Assembly (NCBI RefSeq): GCF_014982725.1
Contig: NZ_JADCJZ010000003.1
Coordinates: forward strand, 62,001 to 126,000
Reading direction: 5' to 3'
Length of the DNA stretch: 64,000 nt
Origin: Thermophilibacter gallinarum
GTDB taxonomy: Bacteria > Actinomycetota > Coriobacteriia > Coriobacteriales > Atopobiaceae
Below, piece after piece: positions 1 to 9,653 of the stretch. Numbering within the stretch: position 1 is the first letter of the stretch; each line of letters begins with the position of its first letter. Position numbers and translations under genes: made by a program. The notes beneath the pieces were generated by a model. It saw only the letters and a program-made list of their open reading frames with translations, was not told the DNA's origin and made no database searches.

Positions 1-508
1 CCACTCCGCGGTCGGCGCGATCACCGAGACCGACGTCATCCTCGCCGACGCCTCCAACGCCATCATCATCGGCTTCGGCGTGCGCCCGGAGGCCAAGGCA
101 AAGAGCGCCGCGGAGCGCGACGGCGTGGAGATCCGCACCTACAGCGTCATCTACAAGGCGATCGAGGACATCGACGCCGCCCGCATCGGCATGCTCAAGC
201 CCACCGAGGTCGAGGTCCAGACCGGCGTCGCCGAGGTCCGCGACACCTTCAAGGTGCCCAAGGTCGGCATCGCCGCCGGCTGCATGGTCCAGGAGGGCGA
301 GATCTCCCGCGACGACCAGGTGCGCCTCGTGCGCGACGGCATCGTCGTCTACGAGGGCAAGATCGCCTCGCTGCGCCGCTACAAGGACGACGTCAAGAGC
401 GTCAAGGCCGGCTTCGAGTGCGGCATCGGCCTGGAGAACTTCCAGGACGTCAAGCCCGGCGACCAGATCGAGGGCTTCCGCATCGACCAGGTCGCCCGCA
501 CCGAGTAG
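1..508 (+). CDS. infB: Translation initiation factor IF-2, C-terminal part (partial)
   Basis: The gene enters from the left edge in the frame starting at base 2. About 168 C-terminal residues are visible. They match the end of IF-2: the 'SAVGAI' and '[10 protein letters not shown]' segment of domain III, then the C2 domain that binds initiator fMet-tRNA, with '[13 protein letters not shown]', a 'LRRYKDDV' segment and 'GIGLENF'. IF-2 is the GTPase that places fMet-tRNA on the 30S subunit; the G domain lies outside the window. A strong hairpin and then rbfA follow, the usual infB-rbfA order. Confidence 0.95.
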   Translation, partial: HSAVGAITETDVILADASNAIIIGFGVRPEAKAKSAAERDGVEIRTYSVIYKAIEDIDAARIGMLKPTEVEVQTGVAEVRDTFKVPKVGIAAGCMVQEGEISRDDQVRLVRDGIVVYEGKIASLRRYKDDVKSVKAGFECGIGLENFQDVKPGDQIEGFRIDQVARTE

Positions 509-516
509 GCGCCCTC

Positions 517-556
517 GCCCCCGCCCGCCCGCGCGCCGTCGCGGGAGGGCGGGGGC
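517..556 (+). terminator. GC-rich hairpin between infB and rbfA
   Basis: Bases 517-532 pair with 541-556 over 16 positions with a single mismatch, leaving an 8-nt loop. Only a weak T stretch follows (ATTCCGTTTGG). It could be a leaky terminator, an attenuator or an RNA-processing site that lowers rbfA expression relative to infB. The structure is plain in the sequence; its role is inferred. Confidence 0.5.
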
Positions 557-575
557 ATTCCGTTTGGAGCAGACC

Positions 576-980
576 ATGAAGCAGAACCAGCACTCGAGAA
601 GGACCAACGAGCTTGCTCGCGTCAAGCTCGCCAATATCCTGCTCTTCGAGATCTCCGACCCCGACCTCGCGCTCGTGACCATAACCGGCGTCGAGGTCTC
701 CGTCGACAAGTCCTACCTGCGCGCCTACGTGAGCTGCGACGCCGAGCGCTACGACGAGGTCACCGCCGCGCTCGCCCGCGCGAAGGGCCGCATCCGCACG
801 CTGCTCGGCCGCGCGCTCGGCTGGCGTGTGACGCCCGAGCTCGACTTCCGCATCGACACCACCACCGACGAGGCCGAGGCGATCTCGCGCGCCCTCGAGG
901 ACGTGCCGCCCACGCTCGCGGTCGAGAAGGACGAGTTCGGCTACCCGGTCGAGGGCGCCGGCGAGACGAGCGAGGGCTAG
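576..980 (+). CDS. rbfA: 30S ribosome-binding factor A
   Basis: This 134-residue protein matches RbfA in length and sequence: N-terminal 'RRTNELARVKLANIL', then a KH-like fold with 'SDPDLALVTITGVEVS', 'LRAYVSC' and the C-terminal 'PELDFRIDTTTDEA'. RbfA binds 16S rRNA near helix 1 during late 30S maturation and is needed for growth in the cold. The ATG at 576 has a GGAG ribosome site 6 nt upstream; an in-frame TTG at 564 overlaps that site and is not preferred. It lies between infB and nrnA, the conserved nusA-infB-rbfA-nrnA-truB-ribF order. Confidence 0.93.
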   Translation: MKQNQHSRRTNELARVKLANILLFEISDPDLALVTITGVEVSVDKSYLRAYVSCDAERYDEVTAALARAKGRIRTLLGRALGWRVTPELDFRIDTTTDEAEAISRALEDVPPTLAVEKDEFGYPVEGAGETSEG

Positions 981-989
981 GGGGCTGCC

Positions 990-2015
990 GTGCTGTGTGA
1001 CGAGGCTACCAGCGAGCTCCAGCGCTCCGGCTTCGACGCGATCACGCGCCTCGTGGAGGGCGCCGCGACCATAGCCGTGTGCGCGCACACCTCGCCGGAC
1101 GGCGACGCGCTGGGCTCCGAGCTCGCGCTCGTCGAGCTCATCGAGTCCGTGTGGCCCGAGAAGCGCGTGACGGCGCTGCTCGCCGACGACGACGAGGTCC
1201 CGCGCATCTATCAGTTCCTCCCCGGCGCCGAGCGGCTCGTTCGCGCCGTGGACTATCACGACGACCCCGACCTCTTCTTCTGCGTGGACCTCTCGCGCCC
1301 CGACCGCCTGAGCGATGCGCGCGCGGTCCTCGAGCGCTCCGGCGGCGTCGCGGTCCTCGACCACCATCCCGCCGACGAGGTCACCTGGGACGCGGGCGTC
1401 GTCCGTCCCGACGCCGCCGCCGCGGGCGTGCTCGTCGCCGAGTACGCGCTGCACCTCGGCGGCCCGCTCACGCCGACGATGGCCCAGAACCTGCTCTGCG
1501 CGCTCGTCACGGACACCGGCCGCTTCCAGTACCAGAACGCAAACGGCGAGGCCTTCCGCGTCGCCAGCGCGCTCGTCGACTCGGGGGCGTCTCCCTCCGA
1601 CGTCGCCCTCCACGTCTACCAGAGCGACCGCGTGAGCTACCTGCACCTCTCCGCGACCGTCATGGGCAGGATCACCACCTTCGAGCGCGGGAGGATCGCC
1701 TACAGCTACGCCACCATGGCCGACCTCGAGGCCAACGCGGTTCCGGTCGCGGAGTGCGACGGCCTCGTGGACATCGTCCGCCGCGTGGACGGCTGCGAGA
1801 TCGCGCTCTTCCTCAAGGAGGTCCCCGGCGGCAAGGTCCGCGGCAACCTCCGCGCCAAGTCCGACCGCGACATCTCGGTCGTCGCGCGCGAGATGGGCGG
1901 GGGCGGCCATCCGTCGGCCGCCGGCTTCACCGTCGAGGGCGACATCGACCGCGCGCTCGCCGTGGTCCTGCCCAAGCTGCGCGCGCTCTACGCGGACGGC
2001 GGGGACGGGCGGTGA
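990..2015 (+). CDS. nrnA: DHH/DHHA1 phosphoesterase, NrnA type (nanoRNase / pAp phosphatase)
   Basis: A 341-residue DHH-superfamily protein with the metal-binding motifs in order: 'SPDGDALGS' near residue 33, 'VDLSRPDRL' near residue 98, 'LDHHP' near residue 123 and 'TDTGRFQY' near residue 174. The C-terminal DHHA1 domain carries the 'GGGGHPSAAGF' substrate loop. NrnA enzymes degrade 2-5-nt RNAs and dephosphorylate 3'-phosphoadenosine 5'-phosphate. The GTG start is 9 nt after rbfA, and the stop overlaps the truB start, so the pair is probably translationally coupled. Confidence 0.9.
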   Translation: MLCDEATSELQRSGFDAITRLVEGAATIAVCAHTSPDGDALGSELALVELIESVWPEKRVTALLADDDEVPRIYQFLPGAERLVRAVDYHDDPDLFFCVDLSRPDRLSDARAVLERSGGVAVLDHHPADEVTWDAGVVRPDAAAAGVLVAEYALHLGGPLTPTMAQNLLCALVTDTGRFQYQNANGEAFRVASALVDSGASPSDVALHVYQSDRVSYLHLSATVMGRITTFERGRIAYSYATMADLEANAVPVAECDGLVDIVRRVDGCEIALFLKEVPGGKVRGNLRAKSDRDISVVAREMGGGGHPSAAGFTVEGDIDRALAVVLPKLRALYADGGDGR

Positions 2016-2947
2016 GCCGCCGCCCGAGCGCCTTCTCCGCGCTCATCGCCGTCGACAAGCCCGCGGGCATGACCAGCCACGACGTCGTCTCCCGCGTGAG
2101 GCGCGCCGTGGGCGAGCGCCGCGTGGGCCACGCCGGCACGCTCGACCCGGCCGCGACCGGCGTGCTCGTCGTCGGCATCGGCCAGGCGACCAAGCTCCTG
2201 GGCCTGCTGACGCTCGACCGCAAGGGCTACCGAGCCACGTTCTCGCTCGGCGCCGAGACCACGACCGACGACGCCGAGGGCGAGGTCACCTCCACCGCCG
2301 AGGTGCCCGACGACCTGCTCGGCCGCGAGCGCGCATCCGTCGAGGTCGCGCGACTCGTCGGCGAGACGGACCAGGTCCCGCCGCGCTTCTCGGCCGTCTC
2401 CGTCAACGGTCGGCGCGCCTACGACGCCGCACGTGCCGGCGAGGACGTCGAGCTTGCGCCGCGTCGCGTGACGATCCACGGCGCCGAGCTCGTCTCCGTG
2501 GACCGCGCCGCGCGCTCGTGGACCGTGGACCTCGACGTCTCCAAGGGCACCTACGTGCGCAGCATCGCCCGCGACTTCGGCCGCGAGCTCGGCTGCCTGG
2601 CGCACGTGAGCGAGCTTCGGCGCACGTTCTCCGGCCCCGTCACGATCGACTCGTGCGTTAGCCTGGACGAGCTCGCCGAGCGGGGGACCGACCTCGTGCA
2701 CGAGCGGGCGCTCGACCCCGCCGCCGTGCTCGGCCTGCCCGTCCGCGAGCTCGCCCTCGAGGAGGTCGCGGACGTCACGTGCGGCCGGCGCATCGCCTCC
2801 GGCACCCTGCGCGACGGGGGAGAGCCCGCCCCCGGCCAGCGCGTCGCGCTCGCCTTCTCCGGCGCGCTCGTCGGCATCTGGCGCCGCGAGGGCCGCCACC
2901 TCGTCTGCGAGTCAAACTTCCCCCAGGGCATCGAGGGAGTGCGATGA
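2012..2947 (+). CDS. truB: tRNA pseudouridine(55) synthase
   Basis: TruB of 311 residues. The opening 'ALIAVDKPAGMTSHDVV' and the catalytic-Asp block 'GHAGTLDPAATGVL' are diagnostic, followed by 'LDRKGYRA', 'VPPRFSAVSVNGRRAY' and the 'SKGTYVRSIARDFG' loop. It makes pseudouridine 55 in the T loop of tRNAs. The GTG start at 2012 overlaps the nrnA stop (GTGA), and the stop overlaps the ribF ATG, so nrnA-truB-ribF read as one translationally coupled unit. Confidence 0.94.
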   Translation: MSRRPSAFSALIAVDKPAGMTSHDVVSRVRRAVGERRVGHAGTLDPAATGVLVVGIGQATKLLGLLTLDRKGYRATFSLGAETTTDDAEGEVTSTAEVPDDLLGRERASVEVARLVGETDQVPPRFSAVSVNGRRAYDAARAGEDVELAPRRVTIHGAELVSVDRAARSWTVDLDVSKGTYVRSIARDFGRELGCLAHVSELRRTFSGPVTIDSCVSLDELAERGTDLVHERALDPAAVLGLPVRELALEEVADVTCGRRIASGTLRDGGEPAPGQRVALAFSGALVGIWRREGRHLVCESNFPQGIEGVR

Positions 2948-4050
2948 GCGAGAAGAACCTCGAGCAGCGGCTCCTCGCGCTCTCGCCGGATAACCCGGTG
3001 GGGGCCGTCGGGAGTGTTCTTACGGGAAGTGCGCTGCGCGGAATGCTGCCGGGGGTCGCTCCGGGTGTTCCTCCGAGAAGTGCGCTCCGCGGAACTTCTC
3101 TGCGGAACACCCTCCGCGAACATCGGGCAGTGTGTGCGATCGGGGCGTTCGACGGGGTGCACATCGGGCATCGGGCGCTGATCGCGCGGGCGCGCGAGGA
3201 GGCAATCGCTCGCGGGGACGAGCTTGTGGTCGTCACGTTCTCGCCGGATCCGTCGGTTGTGCTCAACCCTAATCACCCACAGAAACTGCTTCTTTGTGAC
3301 GAGGACCGACTGAACACCCTGAGCTCGATCGAGGGCGTGGATCGCCTGGTTGTGCTCGACTTCACGCCCGAGCTTGCTGCGCTGCCGTACGAGCGGTTCG
3401 TGCGGGAGAGGCTCGGTGAGCTCATGGACCTTGACGTCATTGTCGTTGGGTCGGACTTCTGCCTTGGAGCAGGCGGCGCCGGCACGGTCGAGGCGCTCTG
3501 CGAGCTGGGGCGCGTCGACGGCTTCGACGTCATCGGCATGGACCTCCTCGACGAGGGCGGCTCGCATGTCACCGCCACGCGCATCCGCGGCCTGCTCGCC
3601 GAGGGCCGCGTCGAGGCGGCCGCCGGCCTGCTCGGGCGCTGCCACCTCGTCACCGGCACCGTCGAGCACGGCCGCGGCGAGGGGACGTCCTTCGGCTTCC
3701 CCACGGCCAACGTGCGCGTGGCCGACGGCCTCTGCCTGCCCGCCGAGGGCGTCTACGCCGGTTACGTCACGTACGGCGGCTCCGTCTGGCCCGCCGCCGT
3801 CAACGTGGGCAAGCCGAGGTCCTTCTCGCCGGGCGAGGAGGGGGAGAGCTTCCTCGAGGCCACGCTGCTGGGCTTCTCCGGCGACCTCTACGGCGCCGCC
3901 GTCGGCGTGTCCTTCGTGCGGTGGCTGCGCGAGCCGAGGTCCTTCTCGTCCGTCGAGGAGCTCGAGCGCGTCGTGCTCGGAAACGTGTCCTGGGTGCGTG
4001 CTACCCTCGGGTCGGGGGAAGTCGAGCTGAGGGGGGAGTGGTCCGCGTGA
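2944..4050 (+). CDS. ribF: Bifunctional riboflavin kinase / FAD synthetase, with a repeat-encoded N-terminal insertion
   Basis: RibF of 368 residues. The N-terminal FMN adenylyltransferase has '[11 protein letters not shown]'; the C-terminal riboflavin kinase has '[13 protein letters not shown]' and 'VNVGKPRSF'. It makes FMN and then FAD from riboflavin. The family is usually about 300-330 residues. The surplus lies before the first motif, where residues about 23-58 are encoded by two copies of a palindromic DNA element (3011-3053 degenerate, 3063-3112 well formed), producing two 'SALRG' peptides. The reading frame is intact. Codon use at about 3200-3480 is less GC-biased than downstream. The ATG overlaps the truB stop. 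Confidence 0.93.
   Translation: MSEKNLEQRLLALSPDNPVGAVGSVLTGSALRGMLPGVAPGVPPRSALRGTSLRNTLREHRAVCAIGAFDGVHIGHRALIARAREEAIARGDELVVVTFSPDPSVVLNPNHPQKLLLCDEDRLNTLSSIEGVDRLVVLDFTPELAALPYERFVRERLGELMDLDVIVVGSDFCLGAGGAGTVEALCELGRVDGFDVIGMDLLDEGGSHVTATRIRGLLAEGRVEAAAGLLGRCHLVTGTVEHGRGEGTSFGFPTANVRVADGLCLPAEGVYAGYVTYGGSVWPAAVNVGKPRSFSPGEEGESFLEATLLGFSGDLYGAAVGVSFVRWLREPRSFSSVEELERVVLGNVSWVRATLGSGEVELRGEWSA
3011..3112 (+). repeat. Two copies of a palindromic element inside ribF
   Basis: The second copy has outer arms GGGTGTTCC (3063-3071) and GGAACACCC (3104-3112) and inner arms GAGAAGT (3075-3081) and ACTTCTC (3094-3100) around a GC-rich loop. The first copy (3011-3053) shares AGTGTTC, GAAGTGCGCT and GCGGAA but has decayed. 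A near-identical element lies outside any gene at 46760-46823, so this is a dispersed repeat and not ribF sequence. It keeps the ribF frame open, like the in-gene palindromic elements known from Rickettsia. Confidence 0.75.
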
Positions 4051-5984
4051 TCTCCGACGAGGACAAGGAGCGGGTCCGCCAGGCGACCGACTTCGTGCAG
4101 CTCGTGGCCGAGACCGTCGAGCTGCGACAGCGCGGTCAGGACTTCTGGGGCTGCTGTCCCTTCCACGGCGAGAAGACCCCCTCGTTCAAGGTGAACCCCT
4201 CCACGGGGCTGTGGCACTGCTTCGGCTGCGGCGAGGGCGGCGACGTATTCTCCTACGTGCAGCGCCGCGAGAACCTCGAGTTCACGGACGCCGTGCGCTA
4301 CCTCGCGGACCGCGCCGGCATCGAGCTCTCGGAGGAGCGGACCAGCCGCGGGCCCCGTCGGAGCCGCCTCATGGAGGCCCTCGAGGAGGCCGAGTCGTTC
4401 TACCACCTCATGCTCATGCGCGGGCGCGGGTCGGACTCCGCCGCCGCACGCAGCTACTTCGCGGGACGCGGCTTCGGCTCGGACGTCTGCCGCCGCTGGC
4501 GGCTCGGCTACGCCCCGGGGCACGGGGCGCTCGTCGCGCACCTGCGCGAGAAGGGCTTCACGCCCGCCGAGCTCGTCGCCGCGGACCTGGCCCAGGAGCG
4601 CTCGGGGCGGCTCCAGGACCGCTTCTGGGGCCGCGTGATGTTCCCGATCCACGACGAGCGCGGGCGCGCGATCGCCTTCGGCGGCCGCGTCCTCGACGCG
4701 CAGAAGCGCGAGGGGGTGGCCAAGTACGTCAACACGCGCGACACCGCGGCGTTCAACAAGGGCAAGCACCTCTTCGCCTACGACCGCGCGCGCGACGGCA
4801 TGGCGGCCACCGGCGAGGCGGTCGTCTGCGAGGGATACACCGACGTCATCGCCATGCACGAGGCAGGCTTCACCAACGCCGTGGCCGCCCTCGGCACGGC
4901 CTTCAGGCTCGAGCACGTGCGCCTCATGGAGCGCCAGCGCGTGAGCCGCATCATCTGCATGTTCGACGGAGACGCCGCAGGCCAGCGCGCCGCCGAGCGC
5001 GCGGTCCGCTACCTCGACAAGACCTCGGCGTCGCTCATGTGCGTGGTGCTCCCGGACGGCCAGGACCCCATGGAGTTTCTCGCGGCCCACGGCGCGGACG
5101 CCCTGCGCGAGCAGCTCGCCGGCGCGCGCCCGCTCATGGACTTCGTCTTCGAGAAGCGCCTCGCCTCCTACGACCTCTCCGGCCCGGGGCGTCGCGTCCG
5201 CGCGCTCGAGGACATGGCGTCGGTCCTCGCGCCGCTCAAGCAGTCCGTCCTTCTCGACGAGTACGCCACGCGGCTCGCCGACGCCCTGGGCATGGACGTG
5301 GACGAGACCAAGCGCGCCATCCGCTCCGCGCCGGTCCGCGAGCTCGACGAGGAGCGCCCGGCGAGAAGGACCGCGGCGCCGTCGCCCGCGCCCGCACCGC
5401 CCGCCGCGGCGGAGGGCCCCTCCTACGAGGCGTACGACGAGGCCCCGGCCGACTACGTCCCGATCGACGCCCTCGAGGGTGGAGGGACGGCAGAGCCCGC
5501 GCTCGAGGTGGCGCCCGGTCCGCTCTCGGCCGACGAGCGCATGCAGGTGGCCGCGGAGCGAGAGCTGCTCTGCGCCATCGCGCAGCGCCCGGACGCCCTG
5601 AGGGGCTACGGCGACCGGATCGCGGGGCTCGTCTGGGCGGACGGGCGACACGAGGCCATGGCGTGGGCCATGCTCTCGACGCCCGAGGGGAGCACGCCGG
5701 CGGAGGTGGTCGCCGCGGCCGCGGTGGTCGTCCCCGAGGCGCCCCGGATCCTCTCGGGAGGGCGCGTCATGGGCGACGACGAGCTCTCCGACGAGCGCAA
5801 GCTCGACTTCATCGTCGACAGCGCCGAACTCTACTCGTGCCGTCGCCGCATACGGCAGATCCGCTCGCGCCTTCGCTCGGCCGCGCCCGACCCAGACTCG
5901 GACGCCCTCTTCGCCGAGGCGACGCAGCTCCAGCGTCGCGTCACCGAGCTCGCCGGGCGACTCTCTTCGGTGTTTGGCACGTAG
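4047..5984 (+). CDS. dnaG: DNA primase
   Basis: DnaG of 645 residues. The N-terminal zinc finger is C-P-F-H ... C-F-G-C at residues about 36-62 (CHC2 type). The TOPRIM core has '[11 protein letters not shown]' and 'MFDGDAAGQ', preceded by '[20 protein letters not shown]'. A variable linker rich in Pro, Ala and Glu leads to a C-terminal helicase-binding region. It makes RNA primers at replication forks. GTG 4047 is chosen because a GGGGGGAG ribosome site lies 8 nt upstream and the start overlaps the ribF stop; an in-frame GTG at 4038 abuts that site. rpoD follows, the ancient dnaG-rpoD pairing. Confidence 0.95.
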   Translation: MISDEDKERVRQATDFVQLVAETVELRQRGQDFWGCCPFHGEKTPSFKVNPSTGLWHCFGCGEGGDVFSYVQRRENLEFTDAVRYLADRAGIELSEERTSRGPRRSRLMEALEEAESFYHLMLMRGRGSDSAAARSYFAGRGFGSDVCRRWRLGYAPGHGALVAHLREKGFTPAELVAADLAQERSGRLQDRFWGRVMFPIHDERGRAIAFGGRVLDAQKREGVAKYVNTRDTAAFNKGKHLFAYDRARDGMAATGEAVVCEGYTDVIAMHEAGFTNAVAALGTAFRLEHVRLMERQRVSRIICMFDGDAAGQRAAERAVRYLDKTSASLMCVVLPDGQDPMEFLAAHGADALREQLAGARPLMDFVFEKRLASYDLSGPGRRVRALEDMASVLAPLKQSVLLDEYATRLADALGMDVDETKRAIRSAPVRELDEERPARRTAAPSPAPAPPAAAEGPSYEAYDEAPADYVPIDALEGGGTAEPALEVAPGPLSADERMQVAAERELLCAIAQRPDALRGYGDRIAGLVWADGRHEAMAWAMLSTPEGSTPAEVVAAAAVVVPEAPRILSGGRVMGDDELSDERKLDFIVDSAELYSCRRRIRQIRSRLRSAAPDPDSDALFAEATQLQRRVTELAGRLSSVFGT

Positions 5985-5992
5985 CTTTTGGG

Positions 5993-5998
5993 TATAAT
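5993..5998 (+). promoter_or_regulatory. -10 element of the rpoD promoter
   Basis: A consensus TATAAT lies about 30 nt before the rpoD start codon, just after the dnaG stop. The upstream TGTTTG/TTTGGC stretch is a poor -35, so strength may come from the -10 and flanking bases. This would let rpoD be transcribed apart from dnaG. Confidence 0.55.
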
Positions 5999-6028
5999 CT
6001 CAAAGGTTTATACGTCGAAAGGACTTTT

Positions 6029-7390
6029 GTGGCTGCCAAGAAGACCAACGCGGACATCAAGCTCTCCGACGACCTGCTCAAGGCCGTCGACGGCCTCGTG
6101 GCAGGGGCCGGCTCCGGCGCGAGCGTGACCGAGGACGACATCCAGCTCGCACTCAAGGACATCGACGTCGACTCCGACGAGCTCTCCGACGTCTACGACG
6201 CGCTGCGCTCGCGCGGCATGGAGGTCGTGGGCACCCCGGCCGAGGGCGCCGGCGAGGACTTCTCCTCCCACGAGGTCGCCGACGACGAGTTCGAGGACGA
6301 CGATGACGTCGACTCCTACGTGGAGGACGACGAGGACGACTCCGAGAGCGCCGCCGAGGCCAAGATCGTCAAGGAGGCGCTGCGCGCCGTCCCCAAGGCC
6401 AAGGTCGCCAAGCCCAAGCGCTCCTCGCGCGCCCGCGCCCGTCGCGCCGACACCTCCACCGCCATGCTCACCGGCGACCCGGTCCGCATGTACCTCAAGG
6501 AGATCGGCAAGGTGGACCTGCTCACGGCCTCCGAGGAGGTCAACCTCGCCATGAAGATCGAGGCCGGCACCGACGCCGCCGAGAAGCTCGAGGCCGCCGA
6601 GGCCGGCGAGCTCGAGCTCACGCGCGCCGAGCAGCGCCGCCTCATGCGCATCGAGCAGGTGGGCCTCGACGCCAAGCAGCAGCTGATCAGCGCCAACCTG
6701 CGCCTCGTCGTGTCCATCGCCAAGCGCTACGTCGGACGCGGCATGCTCTTCCTCGACCTCATCCAGGAGGGCAACCTCGGCCTCATCCGCGCGGTCGAGA
6801 AGTTCGACTACACCAAGGGTTTCAAGTTCTCCACCTACGCCACCTGGTGGATCCGCCAGGCAATCACCCGCGCCATCGCCGACCAGGCGCGCACCATCCG
6901 CATCCCGGTGCACATGGTCGAGACGATCAACAAGCTGATCCGCGTCCAGCGCCAGCTGCTCCAGGACCTCGGCCGCGACCCCACCCCCGAGGAGATCGCC
7001 GCCGAGATGGGCATGAGCCCGGACCGCGTGCGCGAGATCCAGAAGATCTCGCAGGAGCCCGTCTCCCTGGAGACGCCGATCGGCGAGGAGGAGGACTCCC
7101 AGCTCGGCGACTTCATCGAGGACTCGAGCGCCGTCGCGCCGCCCGAGGCCGCGTCCGACTCCATGCTGCGCGAGCAGCTCGACCAGGTCCTCGACGGCCT
7201 GGCCGACCGCGAGCGCAAGGTGATCAAGTTCCGCTTCGGCCTCGAAGACGGCCACCCGCGCACGCTCGAGGAGGTCGGGCGCGAGTTCGGCGTCACGCGC
7301 GAGCGCATCCGTCAGATCGAGTCCAAGACCCTGGCGAAGCTCCGCCACCCCAGCCGCTCCGGCCGTCTCAAGGACTACATGGAGGGCTAG
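6029..7390 (+). CDS. rpoD: RNA polymerase primary sigma factor (sigma-70/SigA)
   Basis: Sigma-70 of 453 residues. An N-terminal region-1.1-like helical part leads into a long Asp/Glu stretch (residues about 85-115) and a basic patch. Then come region 1.2 '[17 protein letters not shown]', region 2 '[25 protein letters not shown]', the -10-reading '[17 protein letters not shown]', region 3 'IRIPVHMVE', and region 4 '[20 protein letters not shown]' for -35 recognition. All core regions are complete, which marks the essential housekeeping factor. The GTG start has an AAAGGA site upstream. A terminator follows. Confidence 0.96.
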   Translation: MAAKKTNADIKLSDDLLKAVDGLVAGAGSGASVTEDDIQLALKDIDVDSDELSDVYDALRSRGMEVVGTPAEGAGEDFSSHEVADDEFEDDDDVDSYVEDDEDDSESAAEAKIVKEALRAVPKAKVAKPKRSSRARARRADTSTAMLTGDPVRMYLKEIGKVDLLTASEEVNLAMKIEAGTDAAEKLEAAEAGELELTRAEQRRLMRIEQVGLDAKQQLISANLRLVVSIAKRYVGRGMLFLDLIQEGNLGLIRAVEKFDYTKGFKFSTYATWWIRQAITRAIADQARTIRIPVHMVETINKLIRVQRQLLQDLGRDPTPEEIAAEMGMSPDRVREIQKISQEPVSLETPIGEEEDSQLGDFIEDSSAVAPPEAASDSMLREQLDQVLDGLADRERKVIKFRFGLEDGHPRTLEEVGREFGVTRERIRQIESKTLAKLRHPSRSGRLKDYMEG

Positions 7391-7425
7391 GGGAGCGACC
7401 CGCCCGCCCTTCTCGGCACCTCACG

Positions 7426-7454
7426 CGGCCCTCGCCTCGGCGGGGGCCGTTTCC
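7426..7454 (+). terminator. Terminator of the dnaG-rpoD unit
   Basis: GGCCCTCGCC and GGCGGGGGCC form a 10-bp stem with one G-T pair and a tight TCG loop, followed by GTTTCC. It lies 36 nt after the rpoD stop and before the repeat array. Confidence 0.6.
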
Positions 7455-7484
7455 TGTTACCGAGGACCCCTGGCCGTCGACGCG

Positions 7485-7786
7485 TCCCGGAATCGGCGAG
7501 GTTCTCCGCTCGTGGGCTTCCCGCGTCCCGGAAATGGCGAGGTTCTCCGCTCGTGGGCTTCCCGCGTCCCGGAAATGGCGGGTTTCCGCAGATCGGAGGC
7601 GTGGCCGTTCCAAAATCGCCGGGGTTCCGCAGGTCGAGCGTGCTCGGCGCGCGGAAAGTCGCCGATTCCGGGACGGCGCCCGGGGAACCCCTCCGATTCC
7701 GGGACGCGCTTCTCGCAGGTGCGGAGAACGTCGCCGATTCCGGGACGACGAGATGCCGAATCGCGGGAACCCCGCGGATTTCCGGA
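7485..7786. repeat. Array A: 41-bp-pitch dyad repeats, four direct then four inverted units
   Basis: Four related units of 23-25 nt start at 7485, 7526, 7567 and 7608, exactly 41 bp apart. They share TCCCGGAAATGGCG and end in TTCCGC or TTCTCCGC. After a 20-bp centre come four units in inverted orientation ending at 7673, 7704, 7745 and 7786; the last three again have 41-bp pitch. Each unit is also a weak dyad, CGGAA-N9-TTCCG. Spacers of about 16-18 bp vary, except that the first two are identical. The same design recurs at 57759-58029. No gene is seen in 7391-7870; the array and the tRNA promoter fill it. Confidence 0.85.
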
Positions 7787-7824
7787 CGGCGCGTCGCCCG
7801 CGCGAAGAATTCTGGAATTGGGGC

Positions 7825-7852
7825 TTGCGCGTCGCGTCAGACTCTGTATACT
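7825..7852 (+). promoter_or_regulatory. tRNA-Asn promoter
   Basis: A TTGCGC -35 (7825-7830) and TATACT -10 (7847-7852) are 16 nt apart and end 18 nt before the mature tRNA 5' end. It sits directly after repeat array A. Confidence 0.7.
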
Positions 7853-7870
7853 TTCTCCTTGCGCACAGAT

Positions 7871-7945
7871 TCCCCGGTGGCGCAGTGGTAGCGCAGCTGA
7901 CTGTTAATCAGCGTGTCGTAGGTTCGAATCCTACCCGGGGAGCCA
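7871..7945 (+). tRNA. tRNA-Asn (anticodon GTT), CCA encoded
   Basis: A complete cloverleaf. The acceptor stem is TCCCCGG paired with CCGGGGA, the D arm is GCGC-AGTGGTA-GCGC, the anticodon stem GCTGA/TCAGC carries loop CTGTTAA with anticodon GTT, and the T arm is GTAGG-TTCGAAT-CCTAC. Discriminator G and CCA (7943-7945) are encoded. A terminator follows within 10 nt, so it is a single-tRNA transcript. Confidence 0.96.
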
Positions 7946-7954
7946 GAAACGTTC

Positions 7955-7987
7955 AGGACCGGAGGACATCCTCCGGTCCTTTTCTTT
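7955..7987 (+). terminator. Terminator of tRNA-Asn
   Basis: AGGACCGGAG (7955-7964) pairs perfectly with CTCCGGTCCT (7971-7980) around a 6-nt loop and is followed by TTTCTTTT. Confidence 0.9.
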
Positions 7988-8016
7988 TGCGCGGCAGAAT
8001 CCGCCGTCCGATGGTG

Positions 8017-8129
8017 TACACTGGCAGGGAATCTTTAAGCCGGTGCGAGACGCCAGCAAGGTCAGGCCCAGGGGGCGCTTCCATAACACCCTTCCCGACG
8101 CTCGCGCCGCAACGGCAGGGCGTCTTTTT
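8017..8129 (+). promoter_or_regulatory. pyr operon promoter and PyrR-type attenuator leader
   Basis: A TACACT -10 lies at 8017-8022. The leader then carries 'TTTAAGCCGGTGCGAGACG' and 'CAAGG' (about 8035-8060), resembling the PyrR-binding loop of actinobacterial pyr leaders: GCCGGTG and CGCCAGC form a stem capped by CGAGA. A terminator follows at 8097-8129, with GACGCT pairing with GGCGTC before TTTTT. The known model is that PyrR bound to UMP stabilises the upstream loop and favours termination. The antiterminator pairing was not worked out in full. Confidence 0.7.
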
Positions 8130-8145
8130 CGTAGAAGGGAGACCC

Positions 8146-8717
<572 letters not shown>

Positions 8718-8718
<1 letters not shown>

Positions 8719-9653
8719 TGCTCTCCGTCAAGCATCTGATCGACACGACGAGCCTCACGGCCGACGACATCACGCAGATCCTCGATACGGCCCGCTCGTT
8801 CTCCGAGGTCAACAAGCGCGCGATCAAGAAGGTGCCGGCGCTGCGCGGCCGCACGATCGTCAACCTCTTCCTCGAGCCGTCCACCCGCACCAAGAGCTCC
8901 TTCGAGCTCGCCGAGAAGCGCCTCTCCGCGGACAGCCTCTCCATGGGCGGCGCCACGAGCTCCGTCGTCAAGGGCGAGAGCCTCGCGGACACGATCGAGA
9001 CCATCGACGCCATGAACGTCGACATGTTCATCTGCCGCGCCAAGCTCGCCGGCACGCCGCAGAAGATCACCGAGCACACCGACGCCATCGTCATCAACGC
9101 CGGCGACGGCAAGCACCAGCACCCCACCCAGGCGATGCTCGACCTCTACACGATCCGCGAGAACTTCGGCCACCTCGACGGCCTCAAGGTCGCGATCGTC
9201 GGCGACCTCAGCCACAGCCGCGTCTGCGGCAGCCTCGTGCCCGCGCTCAAGACCATGGGCGCCGACGTCACGCTCGTCGGCCCCCCGACCTTCCAGGTCG
9301 ACGACCCCGACTACTACGGCGTCCCGCAGACCGCCGACTTCGACGCCGTCATCCCTGAGATGGACGTCGTCTACATGCTGCGCGTCCAGCTCGAGCGCAT
9401 GGAGGGCGCGGCCATCCCGTCCCGCCGGGAGTACAACCGTCTCTGGGGCCTGGACATGGCCCGCGTGAACAAGATGAAGCCCGAGGCCATCATCTGCCAC
9501 CCCGGCCCCATGAACCGCGGCATGGAGATCAACGCTGACGTTGCCGACTGCGCACGCTCGCGCATCCTCGACCAGGTGAACGCGGGCGTACTCACGCGCA
9601 TGGCCGAGATGTACCTGCTTCTGGGAGGAGAGAGCAATGGCGTATCTGCTTAA
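8718..9653 (+). CDS. pyrB: Aspartate carbamoyltransferase, catalytic subunit
   Basis: ATCase catalytic chain of 311 residues with 'EPSTRTKSSFELAEKRL' (carbamoyl-phosphate loop), 'MGGATSSVVKGES', 'HPTQAMLDLYTI' and 'VYMLRVQLER'. It joins carbamoyl phosphate and aspartate, the committed step of UMP synthesis. No regulatory pyrI chain follows, so the enzyme is probably an unregulated trimer and control falls to PyrR. It overlaps pyrC by 17 nt. Confidence 0.96.

Noticed and set aside
450-1910. Very long open frames antisense to core genes (here opposite nrnA; many others across the window)
   Set aside because: They are a by-product of high GC and strong third-position bias; their products are Arg/Ala/Gly/Val/Leu-rich or His-rich low-complexity with no motifs or ribosome sites.
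2944-3120. Frameshift or misassembly at the ribF N-terminus
   Set aside because: The frame is continuous, start and ribosome context are normal, and the odd segment is explained by a repeat element with a second copy elsewhere.
7485-7786. CRISPR array
   Set aside because: Units are diverged, half are inverted, spacers are only about 16-18 bp and two are identical; no cas genes are present. The same holds for 57759-58029.
7987-8022. TTGCGC at 7987 as -35 of the pyr promoter
   Set aside because: It is 24 bp from the TACACT -10, too far, and lies in the tRNA terminator T run; only the -10 is reported.
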